DNA of 64,000 nt from an uncultured Prevotellaceae bacterium (GCA_947167515.1 CAMVIM010000006.1:78691-142690), one strand, 5' to 3'; numbered from the stretch's first letter, positions 1 to 7,866 are shown. The notes: generated by a model from the sequence alone, not told the origin. Translations and numbers: made by a program.

Positions 1-432
1 CCTCGCTTTCACCCACACGGATGTATTCGCCCGTCTCCAGCACACGCAGCAGTCGCGCTTGAGTGGCCAAAGGCAGTTCGCCGACTTCATCCAGGAACAG
101 GGTGCCGTTGTTCGCCACGCTGAAATAGCCCTCACGGTCGTCCAAAGCCCCCGTGAAAGAACCTTTCTTGTGACCAAACAGTTCAGAGTCAATCGTCCCT
201 TCGGGCAGTGATCCGCAGTTGATGGCGAAATACTTATTGTGTTTACGAGCCGAATTGTCGTGAATCACTCTTGGCAACACTTCCTTACCCACACCGCTCT
301 CACCATAAATCAGCACCGACAGTTCCGTCGGTGCCACCTGAATGGCGATGTCGATGCTGCGGTTCAGCCCCTCGTAGTTGCCCACGATGCCATATCTCTG
401 TTTTACTTGCTGTATTACTTTCTCGTTCATGT
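1..432 (-). CDS. Sigma-54-dependent transcriptional activator (NtrC-like AAA+ domain), 3' part outside window
   Basis: The protein starts at the ATG at 432 and runs off the left edge, so only 144 codons are visible. It opens almost directly with the sigma-54 activator AAA+ domain and has no receiver domain. Visible motifs are Walker A GESGVGKE (residues 43-50), the sigma-54 contact loop as GSFTGA instead of the usual GAFTGA (90-95), and Walker B in GTLFLDEVGELP (109-120). Such proteins use ATP hydrolysis to remodel RNA polymerase-sigma-54 into an open complex. The C-terminal DNA-binding domain is not in the window, so the regulon cannot be inferred. Confidence 0.93.
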
Positions 433-528
433 CATATCAAAAATCGTGACAAAATTAGCGATTGTTTTTCACATCACAATGACTTTTTGTCAGTTTTTAA
501 CAATTGCCCACACAAAAAGTGCGAGCGG

Positions 529-561
529 TTTGCAGATTCTCAATGAAAATCCTTACATTTG
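529..561 (+). promoter_or_regulatory. Bacteroidota-type promoter for the secreted protein gene
   Basis: TTTG at 529-532 and TACATTTG at 554-561 are separated by 21 bases, matching the Bacteroidota sigma-A consensus. The gene starts about 40 bases downstream. Confidence 0.6.
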
Positions 562-601
562 CCACATCTTTTCAATCCAACCTCTAACCATTAAAAACTC
601 C

Positions 602-1372
602 ATGACAATGAAAAAAACGTTTATCTGCCTATTGGCGCTGCTTGTGTGCTCCTTCGTTGAGGCACAGAGATTGGTTCCATTCAAGGGATATGGAACCAGT
701 TGGGACAAGTCAATGGTTTCTTCCAAGAACAAACCCAACGGTTACATCTACCGCCTGCGTGAGGATGTGCAATGCACGGATTTGCCCAAGGTGTCAGCAG
801 CGGAAGATCATGAACTCTTCATCGCTGAACCTATCGACATGGGATGGCTCGCCTTCTACCGGCTCCCCACGAGTGCTGACGACTACGACTTCATCGTGGT
901 GCTCTACAATCATGAGAAGCAACCCGTCGAAACCGTGAATCTTGGCTATGTGACAGACAACCACTACTGCGAGGTGCAGGATGTGCGTTGGGACAGCGAC
1001 AACCAGTGCATCCTCTTCAACATGGCATGTCCCAGTTATGCCGACCAAATTGATGGAAAGGGTAGCAAGCTCTACAGCTACAGCATCAAGGACAAGCGTA
1101 TCGTATGGGAAACAGACTATCTCGTCAGTAATGACATCTTCATCCTTAACGACAAGTACGTCTTCTGCTCCTACGGTTTCACCAGCGAGAAGAAGTTCCT
1201 CTTCATGCTCGACAAGAAGACCGGCAAGCAGTACAGCAAGATTCCGATGGTGTACAAAGTGGAGTACATGGAACTCCAGAAGAAAGGCAACGTGGAGAAA
1301 CTCTTCGTAGTGGATTATAACGAAAGCCTCTATGAATACAACGTCGTCAACACACCTGCAAGAAGGAAGTAA
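602..1372 (+). CDS. Secreted protein of unknown function, 256 aa
   Basis: The start is set at ATG 602 (ATG 608 is also possible) because the first residues form a classical signal peptide, with a short basic stretch, a hydrophobic core CLLALLVCS and cleavage near VEAQ. A longer upstream extension in this frame overlaps the divergent regulator and is rejected. The mature part is rich in aromatic and beta-prone residues (repeats of the type LYSYSIKDKRIVWE, LFMLDKKTGKQYSKI), which resembles beta-propeller blades. The family is not recognised. A promoter lies at 529-561. Confidence 0.75.
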   Translation: MTMKKTFICLLALLVCSFVEAQRLVPFKGYGTSWDKSMVSSKNKPNGYIYRLREDVQCTDLPKVSAAEDHELFIAEPIDMGWLAFYRLPTSADDYDFIVVLYNHEKQPVETVNLGYVTDNHYCEVQDVRWDSDNQCILFNMACPSYADQIDGKGSKLYSYSIKDKRIVWETDYLVSNDIFILNDKYVFCSYGFTSEKKFLFMLDKKTGKQYSKIPMVYKVEYMELQKKGNVEKLFVVDYNESLYEYNVVNTPARRK

Positions 1373-1392
1373 ATGAAAAATTGTGTATTTCT

Positions 1393-1422
1393 TTTGTGGG
1401 TGAAAAATAATACGTACCTTTG
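1393..1422 (+). promoter_or_regulatory. Promoter of the DUF3791 operon
   Basis: TTTG at 1393-1396, 18 bases, TACCTTTG at 1415-1422. The DUF3791 gene begins 27 bases downstream. Confidence 0.6.
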
Positions 1423-1449
1423 TGGTCAAGTTATCATTATAAATAAGAT

Positions 1450-1665
1450 ATGAGCAAGTACGAGATTCCATTCTTCATTGCATGCATCAAAGCTTTCGGA
1501 CAACGCTTCTCTATGACACGACAAGCAGCGTTCCGCTATCTGCATGAGCATAAGGGCTTGGCATTCTTGATAGAATTCTTTGATGTGGAGCATCTGCAAT
1601 CAATGGATGAGACGATAGATGACCTGCTCATTATCTGCCAAAAGAATGGAGGGACACTGGCATGA
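1450..1665 (+). CDS. DUF3791 domain protein, 71 aa
   Basis: A short acidic all-helical protein that matches DUF3791 in length and pattern (aromatic N-terminus, a segment ending LAFLIEFFDVEH, then a C-terminal helix). In Bacteroidota and Firmicutes, DUF3791 genes commonly precede a DUF3990 gene and a third small gene, an arrangement that looks like toxin-antitoxin. Here the next reading frame begins with an ATGA overlap at 1662-1665, as expected for that operon, but it is truncated (see 1662-1736). The function of DUF3791 is unknown to me; antitoxin or chaperone-like is a guess. Confidence 0.7.
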   Translation: MSKYEIPFFIACIKAFGQRFSMTRQAAFRYLHEHKGLAFLIEFFDVEHLQSMDETIDDLLIICQKNGGTLA

Positions 1666-1736
1666 CACTCTATCACGAGATTCCCCAAGCGTATGAACGA
1701 GCCCACACATCATCAAATAGCGAACTATCTGATTGA
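1662..1736 (+). pseudogene. Remnant of a DUF3990-like gene (24 codons)
   Basis: The frame starts with ATGA overlap on the DUF3791 stop and reads MTLYHEIPQAYERAHTSSN and five more residues before TGA. DUF3990 proteins, which I recall as ADP-ribosyltransferase-like, normally start with a MxLYHGS-type motif and are well over 100 residues long. Only this beginning survives, and the third operon gene (1693) starts inside it. The simplest reading is an internal deletion that removed the central gene. The assignment rests on position, overlap and about four residues, so it is tentative. Confidence 0.4.
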
Positions 1737-1926
1737 CCATGCGCTGAGTGAACTGGTCAAATACGTGATAGAGGATACGGGCTGTACTGTCGAGCAGGCA
1801 ATGGAACGTGTCTATAATTCACCATTGATGCCGCTCTTACAAGATGAGGAAGGGGAACTCTACGTACAAAGCCCAGCGTATTTGTATGAATTGATGAATA
1901 ATTTGTCAACATACAAGTTCCTGTGA
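1693..1926 (+). CDS. Small helical protein, third member of a DUF3791/DUF3990-type operon, 77 aa
   Basis: The protein has a predicted helical N-terminus (ANYLIDHALSELVKYVIED) and a C-terminal segment of the type ERVYNSPLMPLLQ...GELYVQSPAYLYELM. This resembles the small protein that usually follows DUF3990, which recognises a 'YNS...L...TGLYxxSPxYxY' pattern. It overlaps the remnant at 1662-1736 in another frame, and its N-terminus may have been created by the deletion. No function is known. Confidence 0.6.
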   Translation: MNEPTHHQIANYLIDHALSELVKYVIEDTGCTVEQAMERVYNSPLMPLLQDEEGELYVQSPAYLYELMNNLSTYKFL

Positions 1927-1958
1927 GAAGAAATTAAACAACAAGGTAGGAGTTATAA

Positions 1959-1998
1959 ACAGACACCCGTAAAGCTTGTGAGCCTTACGGGTGTCTGT
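1959..1998 (+). terminator. Hairpin after the DUF3791 operon
   Basis: Arms ACAGACACCCGTAAAG and CCTTACGGGTGTCTGT (revcomp match with one mismatch) enclose an 8-base loop. No T-run follows, so termination is probable rather than certain. Confidence 0.6.
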
Positions 1999-2087
1999 AT
2001 GAAGTTGGTTTATTTGATAATGATTGTATGAATTGCGGATGAATGTAGAGGAGATGGTATGTTTGGCTACTTTTTGAGGAAAAACAA

Positions 2088-2122
2088 TGAGGGTGTGTCA
2101 AAATAGGCACATCCTCTTTTTT
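2088..2122 (+). terminator. Hairpin plus T-run, possibly a relic of an insertion sequence end
   Basis: GAGGGTGTGTC pairs with GGCACATCCTC (9 of 11) around a short loop, followed by seven T. A second small hairpin with AAAGCCC/GGGCTTT arms follows at about 2129-2160. 'GAGGGTGTGTCAAAA' sequences are familiar from insertion-sequence ends in Bacteroidota, but no transposase is present. Confidence 0.4.
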
Positions 2123-2191
2123 TGCGCAAAGCCCCGACTTTCTCAAGCCAGGGCTTTGTTATGTCGTAAAGTTTTTGTACCTTTACAAAAC

Positions 2192-2323
2192 ATGGAAAAA
2201 GTTGAAAAAGTTTCAATGCTGTGTGTGAAGCGAATCAAAAAAAGAAAAGGGGCAAAACACCGCACTAACAAAGGTAATTACGATACACGGTGCAGGATAA
2301 TTTGCCCACAGGATGAAAGGTAA
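2192..2323 (+). CDS. Doubtful 43-aa basic ORF
   Basis: A short lysine-rich ORF preceded by a TACCTTTA -7-like box at about 2179. No family is recognised and its C-terminal part looks non-coding. It may be the leftover 5' end of a mobile-element gene. Confidence 0.15.
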   Translation: MEKVEKVSMLCVKRIKKRKGAKHRTNKGNYDTRCRIICPQDER

Positions 2324-2351
2324 TGTGGCATTACTAATATTCTCCAAAGAA

Positions 2352-2526
2352 TTTAGCTTTGGAACTAAAATCATTTTAGCCTTTGGACATGATTCAATTT
2401 GGCATTGGAATAAATAGTGATTTAGCGTTGGGACACAAACGTATTCCAACGCTAAATTGAATCGTGTCCCAACGCTAAATGAAAATTCATAATAACGCTA
2501 AATCATTTCTTATTCCAAGGCTAAAT
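2352..2526. repeat. Cluster of seven copies of a TTTAGCGTTGGGA-type motif in both orientations
   Basis: Forward copies are at 2352-2365, 2374-2388 and 2421-2436; inverted copies at 2443-2457, 2464-2480, 2494-2503 and 2512-2526. A weaker copy lies near 2396-2411. The copy TTTAGCGTTGGGACAC (2421-2436) is an exact reverse complement of 2465-2480 and also pairs over 11 bases with 2447-2457, so alternative hairpins can form. The rest of the 1927-2670 gap holds nothing else I can identify. Confidence 0.8.
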
Positions 2527-2670
2527 GGATTAATGATTGTGAAATACACATCATGAGGACGCACCAAAACACTACGTAAGGACAGTGAAAGAGTGGGATA
2601 ATACACAAAAGAAGCACATCCATATGGACGTGCCTCTTGATTCCAAACTCCTCATTTCTCGTTAAACTTA

Positions 2671-3324
2671 CTATGTAGTTCTCATGTAGGGATTGTAGAG
2701 CTTTTCCCTCCCGATGGTGGTGGAGGGGCCATGTCCGCAGAAGACTTGGATGTGGTCGGGCAGGGTGGAGAGGCTGTGCATGCTGGTGATTATGTCGCTG
2801 TAGTTGCCTCCCTCCAAGTCTGTGCGTCCGCAACTGCCGCAGAAGAGTGTGTCGCCCGAAAAGAGAACCCCATCGGCCTCAGAATAGAAGCAGATGCTGC
2901 CACGAGAATGCCCTGGGGTGGCGAGCACTTTCAGCGTAGTGTGGCCAAAAGTGACTTCGCTGCCATCGAGCAGGGAGGTGCCGAGTGGCGGCATGGGTGG
3001 GTGGGGAATGCACACTCCCACCACCGAGCGAATCTGCTCATCCATGTTTTCGTAAAGCTGCAGGTCTTCGTAGTTCGCTTCGGGGCGTAATCCCAAGTCG
3101 CGATAGACGAGAGCGGTGCCCCACACATGGTCGAAGTGTAGGTGAGTGTTGAGCAGATGCTTCACTTGCAGGTCGTTGCTCGCTATATATTTCTTGATGT
3201 CAGCCCATTCGCTTTCAGACGAGCAACCGCAGTCGATGATGACCGCTTCTTTTGTGTCGTCGCTCACCACATAGCAGTTTTCTGCCAATGGGTTCACCTC
3301 AAAAGTCTTGATTGTCATGCTCAT
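2671..3324 (-). CDS. MBL-fold metallo-hydrolase (glyoxalase II-like), 217 aa
   Basis: A metallo-beta-lactamase fold hydrolase with the zinc-binding THLHFDH motif (about residues 60-66), a histidine in TPGHSRGSICFY, the bridging aspartate in FSGDTLF, and a terminal histidine in FCGHGPSTTIGREK. Members typically hydrolyse thioesters such as hydroxyacyl-glutathione or related substrates; Bacteroidota lack glutathione as a rule, so the substrate is open. The ATG overlaps the rsmG stop (ATGA at 3321-3324), which indicates translational coupling in one minus-strand operon. Confidence 0.9.
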   Translation of the reverse strand: MSMTIKTFEVNPLAENCYVVSDDTKEAVIIDCGCSSESEWADIKKYIASNDLQVKHLLNTHLHFDHVWGTALVYRDLGLRPEANYEDLQLYENMDEQIRSVVGVCIPHPPMPPLGTSLLDGSEVTFGHTTLKVLATPGHSRGSICFYSEADGVLFSGDTLFCGSCGRTDLEGGNYSDIITSMHSLSTLPDHIQVFCGHGPSTTIGREKLYNPYMRTT

Positions 3325-3953
3325 TTCTTATTTACGATGGTCACGTGTACCACTTTCTTCGTCTTAAAGTACTCTTCCTTGAAAAAGTCGCTCAGTTCCC
3401 ACACTGTTGCGATGTTCTTCATCGAGGCAATCTCGCCATTCAGCTCACCGCCTTTCAGGGCGATGATGCCATTCGGCAACGCATTGTGCTGCTCCTTCCT
3501 GATGTTCTTCCGCGCCACCTTCATCAAATCCACCATAGGCATCACGGCGCGAGTCACCACAAAGTCATACCGCTCCTTTATCTCCTCTGCTCTTGCATGG
3601 CTGAACTTCACGTTTTTCAGTCCGATAGCCGTTGCCACCTCTTGTGCCACTCTAACTTTTTTCCCGATGCTGTCAACCAAATGGAACTGCACTTCAGGAA
3701 ATAGAATCGCCAGCGGAATGCCAGGAAAACCACCTCCCGTTCCGAGATCCATCACCGTTGTCCCTTCCTTGAATTTCACCACTTTGGCGATGCCCAGCGA
3801 GTGCAGCACATGATGCTCGTAGAGGTTCTGAATGTCCTTTCTGGAAATCACGTTGATTTTAGCGTTCCAGTCATTATAAAGAGCCTCAAGCTGAGCAAAC
3901 TGCTCAACTTGAGTCTCCGTTAGATTTTTGAAATACTTCTGAATGATTTCCAT
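3321..3953 (-). CDS. rsmG: 16S rRNA (guanine527-N7)-methyltransferase RsmG
   Basis: The enzyme uses S-adenosylmethionine to methylate N7 of G527 in the 530 loop of 16S rRNA. The 210-residue length is normal. The SAM-binding segment reads VMDLGTGGGFPGIPLA (about residues 67-82), followed by FHLVDSIGKKVRVAQEV and the catalytic-region VVTRAVMPM, all typical of RsmG/GidB. It is followed without a gap by the MBL hydrolase and preceded by the DUF4301 gene on the same strand. Confidence 0.96.
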   Translation of the reverse strand: MEIIQKYFKNLTETQVEQFAQLEALYNDWNAKINVISRKDIQNLYEHHVLHSLGIAKVVKFKEGTTVMDLGTGGGFPGIPLAILFPEVQFHLVDSIGKKVRVAQEVATAIGLKNVKFSHARAEEIKERYDFVVTRAVMPMVDLMKVARKNIRKEQHNALPNGIIALKGGELNGEIASMKNIATVWELSDFFKEEYFKTKKVVHVTIVNKK

Positions 3954-3993
3954 TCAAATTCGTTTTATTCGATAAATTCGTAGTTGAAAAAAA

Positions 3994-5481
3994 TTATTGG
4001 TGCTGTGGACGCAGCAAGTCATTCACCGTCTTCACAGGATTGAACGTACCCAGCGACACCTCCACAAAGATGGTGTTCCAGTCGCTCATGGCGCCGTTCC
4101 ACAGTCCTGGCAATTCGAGTGCCTTCAATTCCTTGCCGTCCTTGCTCTTGCTGGAAATGAAGCCTGTCTGGTGATCCACATATTTGGTCAGGTCAAACTT
4201 GTTGCCCTGATAGTCCTTCACTGCACAAACCAAGTCAACGGGGTTGAAGTGTGTGCCGTTCTGGAACATTTGCAGATATTCGGCGTTCTCCTTGTCTATC
4301 TGGCTGCTCTCCAGAATCTGCAAGCTGATGGTGCCGTCCTGATTGTAGGCCAAGAAGGGACCGCCGCCTGGTTCGCCCACATTCTTTACCATACCGCACA
4401 CGCGCATGGGTCGGTTCAGCTTCTTCTTCAGGTAGATGGCGAGTTCGGCATCCTCCAAGTCCTTCAGTTCGGGGTTGCGGCAGCAGAGCTCGTCGCGCAG
4501 GAAGCGGATGATTTCCTCCAGTTGAGCGTGAGTGTATTTTCCGCTGTCCAGCAGTTCGAGATATTGGAAAGCCTTCTTCTGCTTGCTCACCAGCACACCG
4601 GCAATCAGTTTCTTGTATTCCACGGTCTCAGCCTTCAGACGGTCGGGCACCACATTGTCGATGTTCTTGATGAAGATGACATCGGCATCCAGGTCGTTCA
4701 GGTTTTCAATCAGCGCGCCGTGACCGCCTGGGCGGAACAGAATCTTTCCATCCTTTCCGCGGAAAGGTGTGTTGTCGGGATTGGCTGCCACCGTATCAGT
4801 GCTGGCTTTCTGCTCTGAGAAACTCACGGAATACTTTACGCCGAATTTCTTTTCATACTTAGGAACTACCTTGGCCACCAAGGCCTCAAAAAGCGGGCGA
4901 TGCTCTGGGCTTACTGTGAAGTGTACCGTCACCTGACCGTTCTTGCCGCCAGCATAGAGTGCGCCTTCCACCAGATGCTCCTCCACGGGAGTGCGGGCAC
5001 CATCCTCATACTTGTGGAACTTCAGCAGACCCTTTGGCAGTTTGCCGTATGAAAGGCCTTCCTCGCCCAGCAGGGTGGCAATGGCGGTCTTCACGCTTCC
5101 GTCGCCTCCGTTCTTGGCGATGGCTGCCTTCAAGTCATCGATGAAAGCGAACTTCTCCAGATTCGTCTCAAACTTTTCAATGAAGTCAGTCTTCTCCTCC
5201 GTGTCGAGAAACTCAAACAGGTTCTTGAACATGCGGCTGGCTGCTCCCGAAGCAGGCACAAACTTCAGCACCTTGCCCGTCCCGTCCAGATAGGCATCCC
5301 AAGCGGCAAGATAGTCCTTCTTCTCTGCTTCAGTTGGGATGGTGATGCCATTGCCCGGCGATGCAGCCCCGGCCAGTTTCAGCCAAGGGAACCCTGTCTT
5401 GAAACAATTCAACTGCGCATTCAGTTTCTCTTCCGTGATGCCTTTCTTTGCCAGAAAGTCTTTGTCTCCTTGTGTAAGCAT
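3994..5481 (-). CDS. DUF4301 family protein, 495 aa
   Basis: The start is ATG 5481 (MLTQGDKDFLAKKG), because a promoter sits at 5533-5563 and the longer 545-codon frame would begin upstream of it. Sequence features match DUF4301, a Bacteroidota family of about 500 residues: a glycine-rich PASGAASRMFKNLFEFL segment at about 85-101, RPGGHGALIENLNDLDADVIFIKNIDN in the middle, and GEPGGGPFLA near the C-terminus. These glycine-rich motifs suggest a nucleotide-binding or nucleotidyl-transfer fold, but the activity is unknown. It is probably the first gene of an operon with rsmG and the MBL hydrolase. Confidence 0.85.
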   Translation of the reverse strand: MLTQGDKDFLAKKGITEEKLNAQLNCFKTGFPWLKLAGAASPGNGITIPTEAEKKDYLAAWDAYLDGTGKVLKFVPASGAASRMFKNLFEFLDTEEKTDFIEKFETNLEKFAFIDDLKAAIAKNGGDGSVKTAIATLLGEEGLSYGKLPKGLLKFHKYEDGARTPVEEHLVEGALYAGGKNGQVTVHFTVSPEHRPLFEALVAKVVPKYEKKFGVKYSVSFSEQKASTDTVAANPDNTPFRGKDGKILFRPGGHGALIENLNDLDADVIFIKNIDNVVPDRLKAETVEYKKLIAGVLVSKQKKAFQYLELLDSGKYTHAQLEEIIRFLRDELCCRNPELKDLEDAELAIYLKKKLNRPMRVCGMVKNVGEPGGGPFLAYNQDGTISLQILESSQIDKENAEYLQMFQNGTHFNPVDLVCAVKDYQGNKFDLTKYVDHQTGFISSKSKDGKELKALELPGLWNGAMSDWNTIFVEVSLGTFNPVKTVNDLLRPQHQ

Positions 5482-5532
5482 GATAAAATATGGTTTTATG
5501 GTTATGATTCTATAATTACTGTATTTTCTATG

Positions 5533-5563
5533 CAAAGATACCACTTTTCTTTCACAACACAAA
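5533..5563 (-). promoter_or_regulatory. Promoter of the DUF4301-rsmG-hydrolase operon
   Basis: On the minus strand TTTG (5560-5563) and TATCTTTG (5533-5540) are 19 bases apart, an almost ideal Bacteroidota promoter. Confidence 0.7.
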
Positions 5564-5721
5564 TTATTGCAAATTATTTTTGGCAAATTTCTTGTATTCA
5601 CGTTCTGAAAGAGTGGCACTGTAGATGCCATCCAAAAGGGAACTCGCTTTTCGTGTCAGCTGCTGTTCCCTCACCTCCATCAATCGTCCCATATCGTACA
5701 AATTGACCAATAGAAAATGCT

Positions 5722-5799
5722 CCAAAATCGGTGTGAGTCACACCTACCTCATCGGTGTGAGTCACACCCCCTGTTGTGGTGTGAGTCACACCGATTTTG
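5722..5799. repeat. Three identical palindromes spaced exactly 24 bp inside a larger inverted repeat
   Basis: GGTGTGAGTCACACC occurs at 5730-5744, 5754-5768 and 5778-5792. Start-to-start spacing is 24 bp both times. The outer flanks CAAAATC (5723-5729) and GATTTTG (5793-5799) are reverse complements, so the whole array is symmetrical. The core TGTGA-N-TCACA looks like a CRP-type half-site pair with only one base between halves. It lies between the DUF4301 promoter and the 3' end of trmD. A minus-strand ORF through it has VTHT repeats but no other sign of coding. Confidence 0.85.
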
Positions 5800-5853
5800 A
5801 GGTAATGGGCGTGTACAAAATGACCAAAAGGAGTAGGGGAGGATTGTTGACGC

Positions 5854-6555
5854 TCATTCCTCTTTCAGCAGGTCTGGACGTAAGGCTTTTGTGCGAGCAA
5901 GAGCCTGCTCATATTCCCATTCCTTAATCTTCGCTTCATGGCCCGACAGCAGAATCTCTGGCACTGTCCAGGTTTCATCAGGACTGCTGACGGGATGATA
6001 CTCTGCCGGTCGTGTATAGACGGGTGGTTCCAAGAGGTTGTCCTGAAACGAGTCGCTGAGCGCACTCTCCACATCACCTATCACGCCTGGAATGACCCTC
6101 ACAATGGCATCAGCCATCACTGCCGCCGCCAGTTCGCCACCCGTCAGCACGTAGTCGCCGATGCTAACTTCCTTCGTGATGAGGTGCTCCCTGATGCGGT
6201 AGTCGATGCCCTTGTAGTGTCCGCAGATGATGATGATATTCTCCTTCAGGCTCAATTCGTTAGCCATTGGCTGGTCGAACTTCTCGCCGTCTGGAGCCGT
6301 GAAGATGATTTCGTCATAGTCGCGCTCCGCCTTCAGCGCAGCGATGCAAGCATCCAGCGGTTGGCACTGAATCAGCATGCCAGCCGCACCGCCAAACGGG
6401 TAGTCATCCACCCGCCGATGCTTGTCGGTGGTGTAGTCCCTCAGGTTATGTACATGTATTTCTGCCAGTCCTTTCTTCTGAGCACGTCCGAGAATGCTCT
6501 CTTGTGTAAACGGTTCTATCAGTTCAGGAAGAACCGTGATGATGTCAATGCGCAT
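5854..6555 (-). CDS. trmD: tRNA (guanine37-N1)-methyltransferase TrmD
   Basis: This SPOUT-class enzyme methylates N1 of G37 next to the anticodon, which prevents +1 frameshifting. ATG 6555 gives [16 protein letters not shown], a standard TrmD start, and a normal length of 233 residues; a promoter lies just upstream. Key motifs are the [11 protein letters not shown] segment, the trefoil-knot region [15 protein letters not shown] followed by [14 protein letters not shown], and the C-terminal [20 protein letters not shown] variant of the YTRP/LLSGxH region. The gene appears to be transcribed alone. Confidence 0.96.
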   Translation of the reverse strand: MRIDIITVLPELIEPFTQESILGRAQKKGLAEIHVHNLRDYTTDKHRRVDDYPFGGAAGMLIQCQPLDACIAALKAERDYDEIIFTAPDGEKFDQPMANELSLKENIIIICGHYKGIDYRIREHLITKEVSIGDYVLTGGELAAAVMADAIVRVIPGVIGDVESALSDSFQDNLLEPPVYTRPAEYHPVSSPDETWTVPEILLSGHEAKIKEWEYEQALARTKALRPDLLKEE

Positions 6556-6581
6556 AAATGACCTTTTTCTATTTTCTGTGG

Positions 6582-6613
6582 CAAAGTTAGTGCAAATCGA
6601 GCGAAATACAAAA
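6582..6613 (-). promoter_or_regulatory. Promoter of trmD
   Basis: Minus-strand TTTTG (6609-6613) and TAACTTTG (6582-6589), 19 bases apart, end 27 bases before the trmD start. Confidence 0.65.
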
Positions 6614-6747
6614 TGAAAAAACATTTTTTCATTTTTATTTCCGAGATGCAGCCTAAGTTCGACGTAGCCAACGTACGAATAAGCGAGGATAACACAACTG
6701 TCCTCCGACTTTTTTCTTCCATTAGACTCTTGAGTGTGCTTCAATAG

Positions 6748-6817
6748 AGTCTCTTCCGTAACCTCTAAACCGACCTCGACGACATCTAGCGCTCCTTGGG
6801 TTCGTAGTAGTAAGGTT
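6748..6817. repeat. Left copy of a repeat flanking the DinJ-PIN cassette
   Basis: Three segments recur in the same order at 7696-7845: a 22-base segment at 6748-6769 (identical at 7696-7717), the 17-base CCGACCTCGACGACATC at 6770-6786 (identical at 7741-7757), and TTCGTAGTAGTAAGGTT at 6801-6817 (16 of 17 at 7829-7845). Confidence 0.85.
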
Positions 6818-6909
6818 GAAGTTGATGGCAAAATAATAAAAAATTAAGTCAAGATGATGGCAGATTGGGATAAAATACTTAACTTTGTGGCATCAAAAAG
6901 AATAAGATT

Positions 6910-7218
6910 ATGGCACAAGTATCTATGACAGTCCGTATGGACTCAGGCATTAAGGCAGCTTTTGACAAACTCTGTGCTCAGTTTGGTATGAGTGCAAATG
7001 CCGCAATGAACATCTTTGCGAATGCAGTGGTCATGCAACGCAGAATTCCTTTTGAGATCAAGGCCGCTCCTGAGCAGAAATCTATGAGTGCGTTGGAGGC
7101 ATTCCATGCCCTTAGGACAGAGGCGCAAGAGAATGGATTGCAAGAGATGACACTAGATGAGATTAATGAAGAAATCCGTCTTGCCCGTGAAGAAAGACGC
7201 TCAAAAATACAGAAGTGA
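6910..7218 (+). CDS. RelB/DinJ family antitoxin, 102 aa
   Basis: The N-terminus MAQVSMTVRMDSGIKAAFD, with its following CAQFGMSANAAMNIF segment, is the ribbon-helix-helix DNA-binding half of DinJ/RelB antitoxins. The acidic, charged C-terminus (LDEINEEIRLAREERRS) would wrap the toxin. Antitoxins of this family repress their own promoter; a weak -7 box TAACTTTG is at 6880-6887. The stop overlaps the start of the PIN toxin, so the pair is coupled. DinJ normally pairs with YafQ/RelE-type toxins, so pairing with a PIN protein is noteworthy. Confidence 0.88.
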   Translation: MAQVSMTVRMDSGIKAAFDKLCAQFGMSANAAMNIFANAVVMQRRIPFEIKAAPEQKSMSALEAFHALRTEAQENGLQEMTLDEINEEIRLAREERRSKIQK

Positions 7219-7628
7219 TGATTTACGCTGTCATTGACACGAACGTTTTTGTCTCTGCTTTGTTCTCCAAAAACATCAACGCTGCCACTGTAAAAGTGTT
7301 GGACGCGATATTTCAAGGGGATATTGTACCTTTGTTCAACGACGAGATTATCGCAGAATATGAAGATGTCCTTCGACGTTCGAAATTTCATTTCACACCC
7401 TCTTTGGTCAATAAGTATTTGAAAAGTATCTGCAAATTGGGAATTTCTTCAGAACGTGTTAAGAGTGATGAAGTTTTTCCAGATAAAGATGATGTGGTGT
7501 TTTATGGGGTTGCCCTTTCTAAAGAGGATGCTTACCTTATAACTGGCAATATAAAACACTTCCCTAAGACTCCAATTGTTGTCACGCCTGCTGAGATGAT
7601 TGAGATTCTGCTGAGGGATAAACGATAA
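7218..7628 (+). CDS. PIN-domain toxin (putative endoribonuclease), 136 aa
   Basis: A PIN domain of the 'putative toxin-antitoxin, PIN family' type (COG1569-like). The acidic metal-binding residues are visible: D in VIDTNVFVSALF, E in EIIAEYEDVLRR, and D in FPDKDDVVFYGVAL, followed by the family motif YLITGNIKHFP. PIN toxins cleave RNA with Mg or Mn ions. ATG 7218 overlaps the antitoxin stop as TGATG; GTG 7215 is an alternative start. Confidence 0.9.
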   Translation: MIYAVIDTNVFVSALFSKNINAATVKVLDAIFQGDIVPLFNDEIIAEYEDVLRRSKFHFTPSLVNKYLKSICKLGISSERVKSDEVFPDKDDVVFYGVALSKEDAYLITGNIKHFPKTPIVVTPAEMIEILLRDKR

Positions 7629-7695
7629 CCTTTATTTAACCCATGAAGCCTGTCCATTTGGATGGGCTTCTTTGTTTGTGGATTCTTCATTTGAA

Positions 7696-7866
7696 AGTCT
7701 CTTCCGTAACCTCTAAATCGACGTCGTCAACATCGACCAACCGACCTCGACGACATCGATTTGGTGGAGATTGTTTTCTCCCCCCTTGACCTTTGGTGTT
7801 CCTTTCCTCTTCCTTACTTGCTCCTGGACTCGTAGTAGTAAGGTTGTAGGTTCGTAGTGGTAAGGT
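7696..7866. repeat. Right copy of the repeat flanking the DinJ-PIN cassette, plus further short repeats
   Basis: This repeats the three segments of 6748-6817 in direct orientation, and adds a further partial unit TTCGTAGTGGTAAGGT at 7851-7866. Between 7890 and 8140 lie more low-complexity repeats of the CTGTCAATTGTCAACTGTCA kind that are common in Bacteroidota intergenic DNA. I see no gene between 7629 and 8506. Confidence 0.8.

Noticed and set aside
2088..2323. Intact insertion sequence
   Set aside because: Only a possible end and a 43-codon ORF; no transposase or second terminal repeat.
5730..5792. Palindromes as a mini CRISPR
   Set aside because: The repeats are 15 bp with about 9-base gaps, too short for spacers.
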